From assembly GCA_007695175.1 (NCBI GenBank), contig REEH01000125.1, forward strand, positions 1 to 43,527: a DNA stretch of 43,527 nt, given 5' to 3'. Both the position numbers and the translations under genes were made by a program. Under the pieces are notes generated by a model. That model ran no database searches. It had not been told where the DNA came from and was given only the letters and a program-made list of their open reading frames with translations. Positions 1 through 7,043 of this stretch are shown one piece after another. Numbering within the stretch: position 1 is the stretch's first letter; every line of letters begins with the position of its first letter. The stretch is from Spirochaetaceae bacterium. Its GTDB lineage: Bacteria > Spirochaetota > Spirochaetia > DSM-27196 > Alkalispirochaetaceae.

Positions 1-504
1 CGCGTCCCGATCACCCTGGTAGCTTTCCGTACGCTCCTCGGCATGGCCCGCAACCCCATAGTGGGCGGCCTCTTTGTCGGCCTGGCCTTCAATATCTTCG
101 CGATACCGGTACCGGAAGCTCTGGGAACCGTCACGGGGTGGATCCGTGCCTCCGCCCTGCCGGCGGCGCTGTTCGTCACCGGGGCCTCGCTGCGGCAGTA
201 CCGCCTGGCGGGACACCTGGCGGAGACGGGAATGATAATCCTGACGAAGCTGCTGATACACCCTCTGCTGGTATGGGTCGCGGCGGCTCTCATCCTGCGC
301 CTGCCGCCGCTGTGGACCGCCGTCGCCGTCGTGACGGCCTCGCTCCCCACGGGGATCAACGCGTCGGTCTTCGCGAGCAAGTACGACGCCGCCGTGGCGC
401 CGATCACGAGCTCGATTCTCGTAACGACGGCGCTCTCCGTAGTGACACTCACGGTGCTGCTGGCGGTATTTTCGCCGGGTGGGGTAGCGGCCGTAGGGCC
501 GTAG
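1..504 (+). CDS. AEC (auxin efflux carrier) family transporter, C-terminal part
   Basis: The reading frame is open from the first base and ends at the TAG at 502-504, so the start lies upstream of the window. About 167 residues remain. They form hydrophobic segments separated by short charged loops, in the order expected for the second half of an AEC-family permease: a 'GLFVGLAFNIF' helix, a 'LPAALFVTGASL' helix, 'TKLLIHPLLVW', then a 'SLPTGINASVFASKY' stretch and a final helix. Members of this family export or import organic anions such as malonate. The substrate cannot be read here. It lies upstream of and convergent with sugar-acid genes, so a carboxylate substrate is plausible but unproven. 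The family call is fairly safe. Confidence 0.85.
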   Translation, partial: RVPITLVAFRTLLGMARNPIVGGLFVGLAFNIFAIPVPEALGTVTGWIRASALPAALFVTGASLRQYRLAGHLAETGMIILTKLLIHPLLVWVAAALILRLPPLWTAVAVVTASLPTGINASVFASKYDAAVAPITSSILVTTALSVVTLTVLLAVFSPGGVAAVGP

Positions 505-526
505 CGCCGCAGGGCCGTAGCGCCTC
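495..526. repeat. 16-bp tandem duplication over the AEC stop codon
   Basis: The unit at 495-510 (AGGGCCGTAGCGCCGC) is repeated at 511-526 with one mismatch. The first copy carries the stop codon of the AEC gene, so the second copy lies in the 3' untranslated end. It looks like a simple slippage duplication. Confidence 0.8.
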
Positions 527-537
527 ATACTTCTCCG

Positions 538-1002
538 CTAGACGGATACCTTCAGCACGATTTTCCCCACCTCTTCCGGCCTCTCCACCAGGCACCGCGG
601 TTTGTGGCCGTCCGAGGGGAAGAGAATCAAGAAATCGCCCGCTTCCATCCGGACCGGGACGGACCACCCCGGTTCCTCAAAGAAGAGGATATCCTTCTCG
701 TAGTCATAGGGTGTGTGTATCCGGGGCAGCCGCGCCAGCGGCGCCCAGAGGATCGTTTCCCGACCGCTCACGATAATCTGTACGTCGATAAAGAGCCGAT
801 GGGCTTCAAATCTCGCCGCCCCCGGCTCCTGCGTGGTATAGGACTGCACCTGCGCCTTGATGCGATCTCCCTCCACTGCGATTACCTGTCCCGGCTCTAT
901 CGCCGCCAGATCCCGGCTCTTGAGCCATTCCATGGCCCGGGCGATCTTGGGGTTGATGCCTCCGTAGTCGGCCAGCGTCGTGTTGAGGTTGTCCAGAATC
1001 AT
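538..1002 (-). CDS. YhcH/YjgK/YiaL family protein (DUF386)
   Basis: The 154-residue product matches the YhcH/YjgK/YiaL cupin-like family in length and pattern: 'MILDNL' start, 'EVHR/EAHRLFIDVQIIVSGRE' core, a 'DILFF' strand and an 'FLILFPSDGHKPRC' motif whose histidine is a likely metal ligand. E. coli relatives (NanQ, YiaL, EbgC) act on anomers or ride along in sialate and sugar-acid operons. The frame is open further upstream, but the ATG at 1002 is chosen because GAGGAG sits just before it and the family begins with this MI(L) start. It begins 4 bases after the stop of the Gfo/Idh/MocA gene, so the two are probably cotranscribed. Exact substrate is unknown. Confidence 0.88.
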   Translation of the reverse strand: MILDNLNTTLADYGGINPKIARAMEWLKSRDLAAIEPGQVIAVEGDRIKAQVQSYTTQEPGAARFEAHRLFIDVQIIVSGRETILWAPLARLPRIHTPYDYEKDILFFEEPGWSVPVRMEAGDFLILFPSDGHKPRCLVERPEEVGKIVLKVSV

Positions 1003-1006
1003 CGCT

Positions 1007-1981
1007 TCACGCTCCTCTTCGTAATTCTTCCAGCACCCGGTCCGTGCGGAGGGCGCTTGCCCCGGTACTGGGGCTGGTATCCAATCCAAGCAGATCATCC
1101 GTAACCATCTGTATCAGGGGCTGCTGCACGTGCTCGGGCGGCTCGAAGAGAAGCTGCTCCTCCCCGCGCGCTCCCTGCACCGTTATCGGTCCCGCCACGT
1201 CCAGCACGGAGAAGCTCATTCTCCCGCCCGTCCCGTACACATGTATGAAATCTTCTTCCCTCTCGGCGGTGAAACACCAGCTTCCCGTACCGTGGACTCC
1301 GGATTCGTGAATCCACGTGCCCGTCACCATATCCTCCACCTCGTAAAGCCCGCCCTGGTTGGAGGAGAGGCCGTGCACATCCGCAAGGGGACCGAAGAAA
1401 TAGTCCAGGAGATCGAGGCCGTGAGATCCCACGTCCAGGATCAGGCCGCCGCCGGAATGCTCCGACCGCACCCGCCAGGGAAGATCACCCCTTTCGTCCG
1501 GCCCCACCGGCGGTGCGTGCAGCGAGACGTGCACGTGCCGCACCGCTCCGATCGCTCCCTCCTGCAGGAGGGCCCGGGCTTTGCGGTACTTTTCCATGCC
1601 CCGGCGGTAGTAGGCCACGTGCAGCGGCACGCCGGCGGCGGCACACAGATCCACCGCTTCCCGACTCTGGGCGTATCCCGTGCCCAGGGGCTTCTCGCAG
1701 TAGATCGGCTTACCCGCTGCCGCGACACGGCGGATGTACTCCGCGTGTGTCGCCGGCGGAGTGGCTATATAGAGGGCGTCCACCTCCGGATCGGCGATCA
1801 GCCGGTCCGCGTCGTCGTACCATCGCGGTACGCCGTGACGGCGCGCGTAATCGCGGGCGCGCTCACCATCACGACGCATGACCGCCACCAGCTCCGATCC
1901 GCGGGCTTTCCGGAACGCGGGGCCGCTCTTCTTTTCCGTTACATCACCGCAGCCGATTATTCCCCAGCGCACTCGATCCAT
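1007..1981 (-). CDS. Gfo/Idh/MocA family NAD(P)-dependent sugar dehydrogenase
   Basis: A 324-residue oxidoreductase. The N-terminal Rossmann fold has 'GIIGCGDVTEKKSGPAF' near residues 7-23, followed by the family hallmark 'CEKPLG' (about residues 95-100) whose lysine is catalytic. The C-terminal alpha/beta domain has 'GGGLILDVGSHGLDLLDYFFG', with the conserved D-x-G-x-H. These enzymes oxidise or reduce sugars, inositols and related polyols with NAD(P). The specific substrate is not readable. It is the first gene of a two-gene unit with the YhcH-type gene and is divergent from an SDR at 2140, with 158 bases between, fitting a sugar-acid catabolic neighbourhood. The family is certain, the substrate is not. 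Confidence 0.92.
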   Translation of the reverse strand: MDRVRWGIIGCGDVTEKKSGPAFRKARGSELVAVMRRDGERARDYARRHGVPRWYDDADRLIADPEVDALYIATPPATHAEYIRRVAAAGKPIYCEKPLGTGYAQSREAVDLCAAAGVPLHVAYYRRGMEKYRKARALLQEGAIGAVRHVHVSLHAPPVGPDERGDLPWRVRSEHSGGGLILDVGSHGLDLLDYFFGPLADVHGLSSNQGGLYEVEDMVTGTWIHESGVHGTGSWCFTAEREEDFIHVYGTGGRMSFSVLDVAGPITVQGARGEEQLLFEPPEHVQQPLIQMVTDDLLGLDTSPSTGASALRTDRVLEELRRGA

Positions 1982-2105
1982 ACCTGATCACCATCCTTGC
2001 GACAAGATCCGTCCGACAGGATCCCATGATACGAGAATTTCCACCAACAGGATAACCCGCACAGGCCCGTACAAGCGGAAGCGGTTCGCAAGGTTGCCGG
2101 CCACG

Positions 2106-2134
2106 TTGACATCCATCCCGGCAGCTCCCACAAT
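2106..2134 (+). promoter_or_regulatory. Sigma-70 type promoter for the SDR at 2140
   Basis: A perfect TTGACA at 2106-2111 is followed by exactly 17 bases and then CACAAT at 2129-2134. Transcription would be expected to start at about 2140-2141, which is the start codon itself, so the mRNA would be leaderless. Confidence 0.55.
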
Positions 2135-2139
2135 GAGGG

Positions 2140-2952
2140 ATGCACGAAAAGGATATACAACGGCCGGGAGACGAGGGTGCCGGGACGACCCCCCCGCCCT
2201 TCCGGCTCGACGGAGAGGTCGCCCTCGTGACCGGCTCCTACCGCGGCCTGGGCTATTCCATCGCCCGGGGGTTCGCCCGGGCGGGAGCCGCCGTGGTCAT
2301 CAATGGCCGCGACGGCGCTGCCGTGGAGGCGGCGGCGAGCGTCCTGCGTGAGGATGGACTGGACGCGTACGGCGTCGCCTTTGACGTCACCTCGGCGGAG
2401 GATATCGACCGGGGTCTCCGGAAAATCGAAAAAGGCCCGGGGCCGCCCACGATCCTGGTCAACAACGCGGGGATTATCCGGCGCGCTCCCATGCTGGAGA
2501 TGGAGGAGCAGGAATGGCGCGCCGAGGTGGATATCAACCTCACCGGGCCCTTTCTGGTGGCACGCCGCGTGGTACCGGGTATGATCGAGGCGGGGCGCGG
2601 CAAGATCATCAATATCTGCTCCGTCCTGACCGAGGTGGCCCGCGCCTCCGTGGCGGGGTACGCCTCCACCAAGGCGGGACTCAAGCTGCTCACCCAGAGC
2701 ATGGCTACCGAGTGGGGAGCGCACAATATCCAGGCCAACGGGATCGGCCCGGGATTCTTCGCCACGGAGATGACCGGGCCCCTCCAGGAGAACCGGGAGT
2801 TTGATACATGGCTCAGGGGCCGCGTCCCCGCCGGGCGCTGGGGCCGGCCGGAAGAGCTCGTTGGTCCGGCGGTCTTTCTCGCATCCCGGGCCTCGGACTT
2901 CGTGAACGGCCACGTGCTGTACGTGGATGGCGGCCTGCTGGCGCGGATGTAA
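2140..2952 (+). CDS. SDR oxidoreductase, gluconate 5-dehydrogenase / KduD-like
   Basis: A 270-residue classical short-chain dehydrogenase. The nucleotide-binding motif TGSYRGLG is at about residues 31-38, NNAG follows, then the catalytic serine in 'ICSVLTE' and the YASTK catalytic Tyr-Lys pair. The 'NIQANGIGPGFFATEMT' region is typical of gluconate 5-dehydrogenase (IdnO) and of KduD, which reduces the hexodiulosonate precursor of 2-keto-3-deoxygluconate (KDG). The first 20 residues are a non-family extension rich in charged residues and proline. No ATG or GTG lies nearer the Rossmann fold, and a promoter placed for leaderless transcription supports the ATG at 2140. It converges on KDG kinase with a 37-base gap, so production and phosphorylation of KDG by these neighbours is a reasonable inference. 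Confidence 0.85.
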   Translation: MHEKDIQRPGDEGAGTTPPPFRLDGEVALVTGSYRGLGYSIARGFARAGAAVVINGRDGAAVEAAASVLREDGLDAYGVAFDVTSAEDIDRGLRKIEKGPGPPTILVNNAGIIRRAPMLEMEEQEWRAEVDINLTGPFLVARRVVPGMIEAGRGKIINICSVLTEVARASVAGYASTKAGLKLLTQSMATEWGAHNIQANGIGPGFFATEMTGPLQENREFDTWLRGRVPAGRWGRPEELVGPAVFLASRASDFVNGHVLYVDGGLLARM

Positions 2953-2989
2953 TCCACCCATGTAGTCCCGCCGCCACTGCCGGCAACAC

Positions 2990-4078
2990 TCAGCGTTTGA
3001 CGCGGGCGTTCCCTTTCCAGATACTCCAGACCTGCTCCTCGTCGGCGGGCTGGGCGTAATCGGTGAGCACCGTTACCGCCAGGGCGCCCGTGGCCCACCC
3101 GAAATGCAGACTGTCCTCGGCGCTCCACTCCCGGAGCAGGCCGTAGAGCAGACCACCCACAAAGCCGTCACCCCCGCCGATGCGATCGATGACCGGTATC
3201 TCCCGGGGCTGAACGAGGTGCGTTTCACCCTGCGCTACGAGTACCGCTCCCCAGAGGTGCATGTCGGCACTTATCACTTCCCGGAGCGTCGTGGCGCACA
3301 GCTGTGCCCGGGGAAACTGTTTGCGAACCTCGGCGATCATCCCTGAGAAGGCGTCTATTTTGGCGCCCACGTCGGATCCCCCCGGTTCCGGTCCCCGGAC
3401 GCCGAGGCAGAGCTGGAAGTCCTCCTCGTTGCCCACGAGGATGTCCGAGGCGGCGGCGATTTCCGTAAAGATCCGGTGGAGCTCCTCTTCCCGGCCCTCC
3501 CAGAAGGAGGCCCGGTGATTGAGATCGAAGGAGACCAGCGTGCCGGAGGCCTGCGCAGCTCGGGCGAGTTCCGTGCAGAACCGGCCCGTATCCGGAGAGA
3601 GCGCCGCCACGAGTCCCGAGAGGTGCAGAATCCGCACCCCCTCCTGCCGGAAGATACGGTCCAGATCGAAATCCTCCACGCTCATGGTACGCCCCACCTC
3701 GCCGGCGCGGTCGTTATGTACCCTCGGTCCCCGGAGGCCGAGACCGGAGTCGGCCATATTTATCTGGTGCCGGTATCCCCAGGGACCACCCTGTTCGATC
3801 TCCGGGCCCTCCACCTCGATCTGCCGTGATGCCAGGTTGTTTTTGATCAGGCGCGAGATGGGACTGCCCTGCACGAACTTTGTAAGAACCTTGACGGGAA
3901 GACCCAGGGAGGCAGCAATCGTGACGACGTTTGTCTCCGCGCTGGTCACCTGCATTTCCAGCGTCGTGGCTGTGTGCATGGGCTGCCGGTCCGGTGGCGT
4001 CAGGCGTATGCCCATACTTGTAGCCGTCATCAGAGCATGCTTCTTGTTCTCCGGTAGTTTCAGAACTGTCTTTCCCAT
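2990..4078 (-). CDS. kdgK: PfkB-family 2-dehydro-3-deoxygluconokinase (KDG kinase)
   Basis: A 362-residue ribokinase-fold kinase that would phosphorylate KDG to KDPG for aldol cleavage. The 'SGLGLRGPRVHNDRAGE' and 'GVRILHLSGLVAALSP' stretches resemble Gram-positive-type KdgK. The C-terminal anion-hole signature is 'DRIGGGDGFVGG' in place of the commoner GAGD, a variant also seen in KDG kinases. The frame runs open past the true start. The ATG at 4078 is preferred because AAGGAG lies just upstream and the family begins near there. It is divergent from the DeoR regulator across 82 bases that hold a matched inverted repeat, so it is probably controlled by that regulator. 5-Dehydro-2-deoxygluconokinase is a less likely alternative. 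Confidence 0.85.
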   Translation of the reverse strand: MGKTVLKLPENKKHALMTATSMGIRLTPPDRQPMHTATTLEMQVTSAETNVVTIAASLGLPVKVLTKFVQGSPISRLIKNNLASRQIEVEGPEIEQGGPWGYRHQINMADSGLGLRGPRVHNDRAGEVGRTMSVEDFDLDRIFRQEGVRILHLSGLVAALSPDTGRFCTELARAAQASGTLVSFDLNHRASFWEGREEELHRIFTEIAAASDILVGNEEDFQLCLGVRGPEPGGSDVGAKIDAFSGMIAEVRKQFPRAQLCATTLREVISADMHLWGAVLVAQGETHLVQPREIPVIDRIGGGDGFVGGLLYGLLREWSAEDSLHFGWATGALAVTVLTDYAQPADEEQVWSIWKGNARVKR

Positions 4079-4106
4079 ACCAGGCTCCTTCAGGAAGTCT
4101 TTCAGT

Positions 4107-4134
4107 TTGACACGCTTGTTGCTTTCGTTATAGA
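4107..4134 (+). promoter_or_regulatory. Candidate promoter of the deoR operon
   Basis: TTGACA at 4107-4112 and TATAGA at 4129-4134 are 16 bases apart, which puts the start near 4141. An alternative pair is TTGCTT (4119-4124) with TATATA (4141-4146), also 16 bases apart. Either overlaps the inverted repeat at 4122-4158. Confidence 0.45.
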
Positions 4135-4158
4135 GTGTTTTATATAAGGAAACGAAAG
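4122..4158. promoter_or_regulatory. Inverted repeat, likely DeoR-family operator
   Basis: CTTTCGTT at 4122-4129 and its exact reverse complement AACGAAAG at 4151-4158 flank an AT-rich 21-base spacer. It sits between kdgK and deoR and overlaps the promoter elements of both. TTTCG/CGAAA half-sites are common in operators of DeoR-family regulators, so autoregulation together with control of kdgK is the natural reading. Confidence 0.6.
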
Positions 4159-4160
4159 AG

Positions 4161-4952
4161 ATGTCAACCGAACGACGGCAGGCAATTCTGACGATTCTCA
4201 ACGTGCGCGATTCAATCCGCGTGGGTGAGTTGAGCGAGCGCCTGGGGGTGAGCGAGGTGACGATCCGCAAGGATCTGGCCTTTCTGGAAGACCAGGGTTT
4301 TCTCGCCCGCACTCATGGTGGGGCGGTACCGGCGGAACGGAACGATCCGCGCCTTTCCGTCCTGGCCAGGGCACAGACCAACGCGGAAGCCAAAACCGCG
4401 ATCGCCGCGGCGGCGCGGGAACTGATCCAGCACGGAGAGACGATCTTTATCGATTCCGGGACGACAACGGCGGCACTGGCGGACCTTGTCACGGAGATGG
4501 AACTGCGCGTGGTCACCAACAACGTGCAGGTCCTCAACAGGCTGGTGGACCGGCCGGGGATCGCGCTTTTCATGATCGGCGGATCCTACCGTCACGATTC
4601 AGGCAGCTTCATCGGACCCTGGGCGGAGGAAAACCTGCGCCGAATACACCTGGACCACGCCTTCATGGGCGCCACCGGCGTAGGGTGGGAGGGAACGTTC
4701 TCCGCCCGCAACAGCATCGAAGCCAATACCAAGCGCGCCGCCATCGCCGCCGCCCGGTCCACGGTTGTGCTGGCGGACAGGACGAAACTCGGCGTGCAGG
4801 CCTTCAGCATATTCGCCGACGCCCGGGAGGTATCGGTGCTGGTTACGGATGCGGACCGGGAAACGTGTGCGCCCCTGGAAGAACTGGGGATTCACATTGT
4901 CTCCATCAGAAAAAACGGGAGAGTAAGATATGAGCAAAGAGACGGGCAGTAA
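4161..4952 (+). CDS. DeoR-family transcriptional regulator
   Basis: A 263-residue regulator with an N-terminal winged helix (residues about 5-57: 'RRQAILTILN', 'VGELSERLGVSEVTIRKDL', 'LARTHGGAV') and a C-terminal DeoRC sugar-phosphate sensor domain containing 'IFIDSGTTTAALAD' and 'VVTNNVQVLN'. Such proteins usually repress carbohydrate operons and release DNA on binding a phosphorylated intermediate. The ATG at 4161 follows AAGGA at 4146-4150. It heads an operon with the SDR, whose start lies 23 bases inside the end of this gene. Given its neighbours, KDPG or a 6-phospho sugar acid is a plausible effector, but nothing in the sequence fixes this. Confidence 0.93.
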   Translation: MSTERRQAILTILNVRDSIRVGELSERLGVSEVTIRKDLAFLEDQGFLARTHGGAVPAERNDPRLSVLARAQTNAEAKTAIAAAARELIQHGETIFIDSGTTTAALADLVTEMELRVVTNNVQVLNRLVDRPGIALFMIGGSYRHDSGSFIGPWAEENLRRIHLDHAFMGATGVGWEGTFSARNSIEANTKRAAIAAARSTVVLADRTKLGVQAFSIFADAREVSVLVTDADRETCAPLEELGIHIVSIRKNGRVRYEQRDGQ

Positions 4953-5775
4953 CGAGTACATTCAGTCCATGTTCCGGCTGGACGATGATATTGCGATAGT
5001 CACGGGGGGGGCCGGGGTGCTTCCCTACGCCATGGCCACCACCCTCGCCCGGGCGGGAGCGCGGGTTGCCCTGTGGGGACGGGGCACCAACCATCCCGTG
5101 GATGAGGCGGCGAAGCAGCTCGCCCGGGAGCTCTCCCTGCCGGAAGAGCGTGTCACGGGCATAACCGTCGACACCGCCCACGAGGAGGAGACGGCGGCCG
5201 CCCTGGCGGAGACACGGAAAAAGCTCGGCATGCCCACCATCCTGGTAAACGGAGTGGGTGGCAACCGCGGCAAGAGCGACTTCGTGGACATTGACGTGCG
5301 GACCTTTGAGGAGGTCGTCACGATGAATCTCCTGGCGGGACTGGTGATACCCCTCAAGGCGTGCGCCCGGGAATGGATCGCCGCGGGACAGCACGCGAGC
5401 GTGATCAACCTGGCCTCCATGACCAGTTACAAGCCGCTCTCCGGCGTCTGGGCGTATAATGCCGCCAAGTCCGCGGTGATGAATCTCACCGAGGGCGCCG
5501 CCCGGGAGTTTGCCGCTCACGGTATCCGGGTAAACGGGATCGCCCCCGGTTTCTTCGTGGGACACCAGAACAAGGCCCTCCTCATCGCCAAGGAGGAGAC
5601 CGGCGAGCTCACCCCCCGAGGGCAGGCGATCATCGATCATACTCCCTTCGGACGCTTTGGAGTTCCCCGTGATATGGAGGGAGCGACACTTTTCCTGGCC
5701 GCCCGGGAAGCAAGCGGCTTCATAACAGGTGTAACGATCCCCGTGGACGGCGGCTACCTGGTGCACAACATATGA
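4930..5775 (+). CDS. SDR-family D-mannonate oxidoreductase (fructuronate reductase)-like
   Basis: A 281-residue short-chain dehydrogenase of the branch annotated as mannonate oxidoreductase, unrelated to the long-chain UxuB of E. coli. Its nucleotide motif is the unusual 'TGGAGVLPYAMA', lacking the common GxG end. The catalytic set is Ser in 'NLASMTS' and 'YNAAK'. The 'GIRVNGIAPGFFVGHQN', 'TGELTPRGQAIIDHTPFGRFG' and 'IPVDGGY' segments are characteristic of this branch. It would interconvert D-fructuronate and D-mannonate with NAD(P)H. The gene overlaps the 3' end of deoR by 23 bases and shares 4 bases (ATGA) with the next gene, so translation of all three is likely coupled. Function is by family and context. 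Confidence 0.8.
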   Translation: MSKETGSNEYIQSMFRLDDDIAIVTGGAGVLPYAMATTLARAGARVALWGRGTNHPVDEAAKQLARELSLPEERVTGITVDTAHEEETAAALAETRKKLGMPTILVNGVGGNRGKSDFVDIDVRTFEEVVTMNLLAGLVIPLKACAREWIAAGQHASVINLASMTSYKPLSGVWAYNAAKSAVMNLTEGAAREFAAHGIRVNGIAPGFFVGHQNKALLIAKEETGELTPRGQAIIDHTPFGRFGVPRDMEGATLFLAAREASGFITGVTIPVDGGYLVHNI

Positions 5776-7043
5776 CCTTTCTCTCGATATCGGAAAGACC
5801 GCACTCTCTCCGGGAAACGCTTCAGGAGCTTCTGGGTGCGCTGCGCGACGCCGGCTACGATGCGACGCGGACGATGGCGGTACCTCCGGACATCACCAGG
5901 CTCCATAGCGGTTCGGGAGAGGTGCTGGGCGCCCTGGCGGAACTTCTGGGGGAACGGCTCCGGGAGGTGATACCCGCCGTAGGCACGCATCTCCCCATGA
6001 CGGAGCAGGAGATACGCCGCATGTACCCCGGCGTATCGCCGGGACTCTTCCGGGCGCACAACTACCGGACCGACGTAGTCACCCTGGGCGCGCTGGAGGC
6101 GTCTTTTATCGAAGAGCTCAGCGAGGGCAAGCTCTCCTTCGAGTACCCCGTGCAGGTGAGCCGCCGCATCGCTTCCGGCGAGCACGGTCTGATTCTCAGT
6201 ATCGGCCAGGTGGTACCCCACGAGGTGGTGGGCATGGCAAACCACGCCAAGAACATTCTTGTCGGGACCGGGGGGGCCGAGGCGATCAGCCTGAGCCACT
6301 ACCTGGGGGCTGTCTACGGAATGGAACGGATCATGGGCGTCGCCGACACACCGGTGCGACGCGTATTTGACCGGGCCGCCCGGGATTTCACCGGACAAAT
6401 GCCCATCGTCTACATCCTGACCGTGATGGGCCGCAACGCCGAGGGGCATTCGGAAATTGTGGGCCTCTTCGCCGGAGATGACTCGGAGTGCTTCTACCAG
6501 GCGGCGGAGCTCGCCCGGGAGCACAACGTCTTCCGGCTCGATCGAGCCCCCGGGACCGTTGTAGTCTCCCTCGACCCGGAGACGTACCGCTCCACCTGGC
6601 TCGGCAACAAGGCAATCTACCGCACGCGGAAGGCGATCGCCACGGGAGGAAATCTCTACGTCCACGCTCCCGGTATCAGTCATTTCGGGGAAGACCGGGA
6701 GATCGACGGGCTGATCCGCAAGTACGGATACTGCGGCACGGAGGGTGTACTTACCGCGGTGGAACAGGAGCAGGACTTGGCGGCCAACCTGGGCGCCGCG
6801 GCCCACCTCATCCATGGATCCACGGAGGGGCGTTTTACCGTCACCTGCGCCGCGGGAGGACTGAGCCGCGATGAGATAGAAAGCGTGGGGTACAACTACA
6901 TGGATCCCGGGGACCTCGCCTCCCGGTTCCACCTGGACACGTTACGGGACGGGTGGAATACGGTGGCGGGAGAGGAAATATACTACGTATCGCAACCGGG
7001 GCTGGGCCTCTGGGAAGCGGACAAGAGGGAGACAAAGCAATGA
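5772..7043 (+). CDS. LarA-superfamily (DUF2088) nickel-dependent epimerase, probably D-gluconate/D-mannonate 2-epimerase
   Basis: A 423-residue LarA homologue. The residues expected for the nickel-pincer cofactor site are visible: His73 in 'AVGTHLPMTEQEI', His150 in 'GQVVPHEVVG' and Lys160 in 'ANHAKNILVG', which would carry the pincer nucleotide. The family racemises or epimerises alpha-hydroxy acids at C2 by hydride transfer, and D-gluconate 2-epimerases are known members. Sitting between a mannonate oxidoreductase and 6-phosphogluconate dehydrogenase, conversion of mannonate to gluconate is the obvious inference. Start and stop overlap both neighbours by 4 bases. The cofactor-making genes larB, larC and larE are not in this window. 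Lactate racemase is the main alternative, less likely from context. Confidence 0.78.
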   Translation: MTFLSISERPHSLRETLQELLGALRDAGYDATRTMAVPPDITRLHSGSGEVLGALAELLGERLREVIPAVGTHLPMTEQEIRRMYPGVSPGLFRAHNYRTDVVTLGALEASFIEELSEGKLSFEYPVQVSRRIASGEHGLILSIGQVVPHEVVGMANHAKNILVGTGGAEAISLSHYLGAVYGMERIMGVADTPVRRVFDRAARDFTGQMPIVYILTVMGRNAEGHSEIVGLFAGDDSECFYQAAELAREHNVFRLDRAPGTVVVSLDPETYRSTWLGNKAIYRTRKAIATGGNLYVHAPGISHFGEDREIDGLIRKYGYCGTEGVLTAVEQEQDLAANLGAAAHLIHGSTEGRFTVTCAAGGLSRDEIESVGYNYMDPGDLASRFHLDTLRDGWNTVAGEEIYYVSQPGLGLWEADKRETKQ

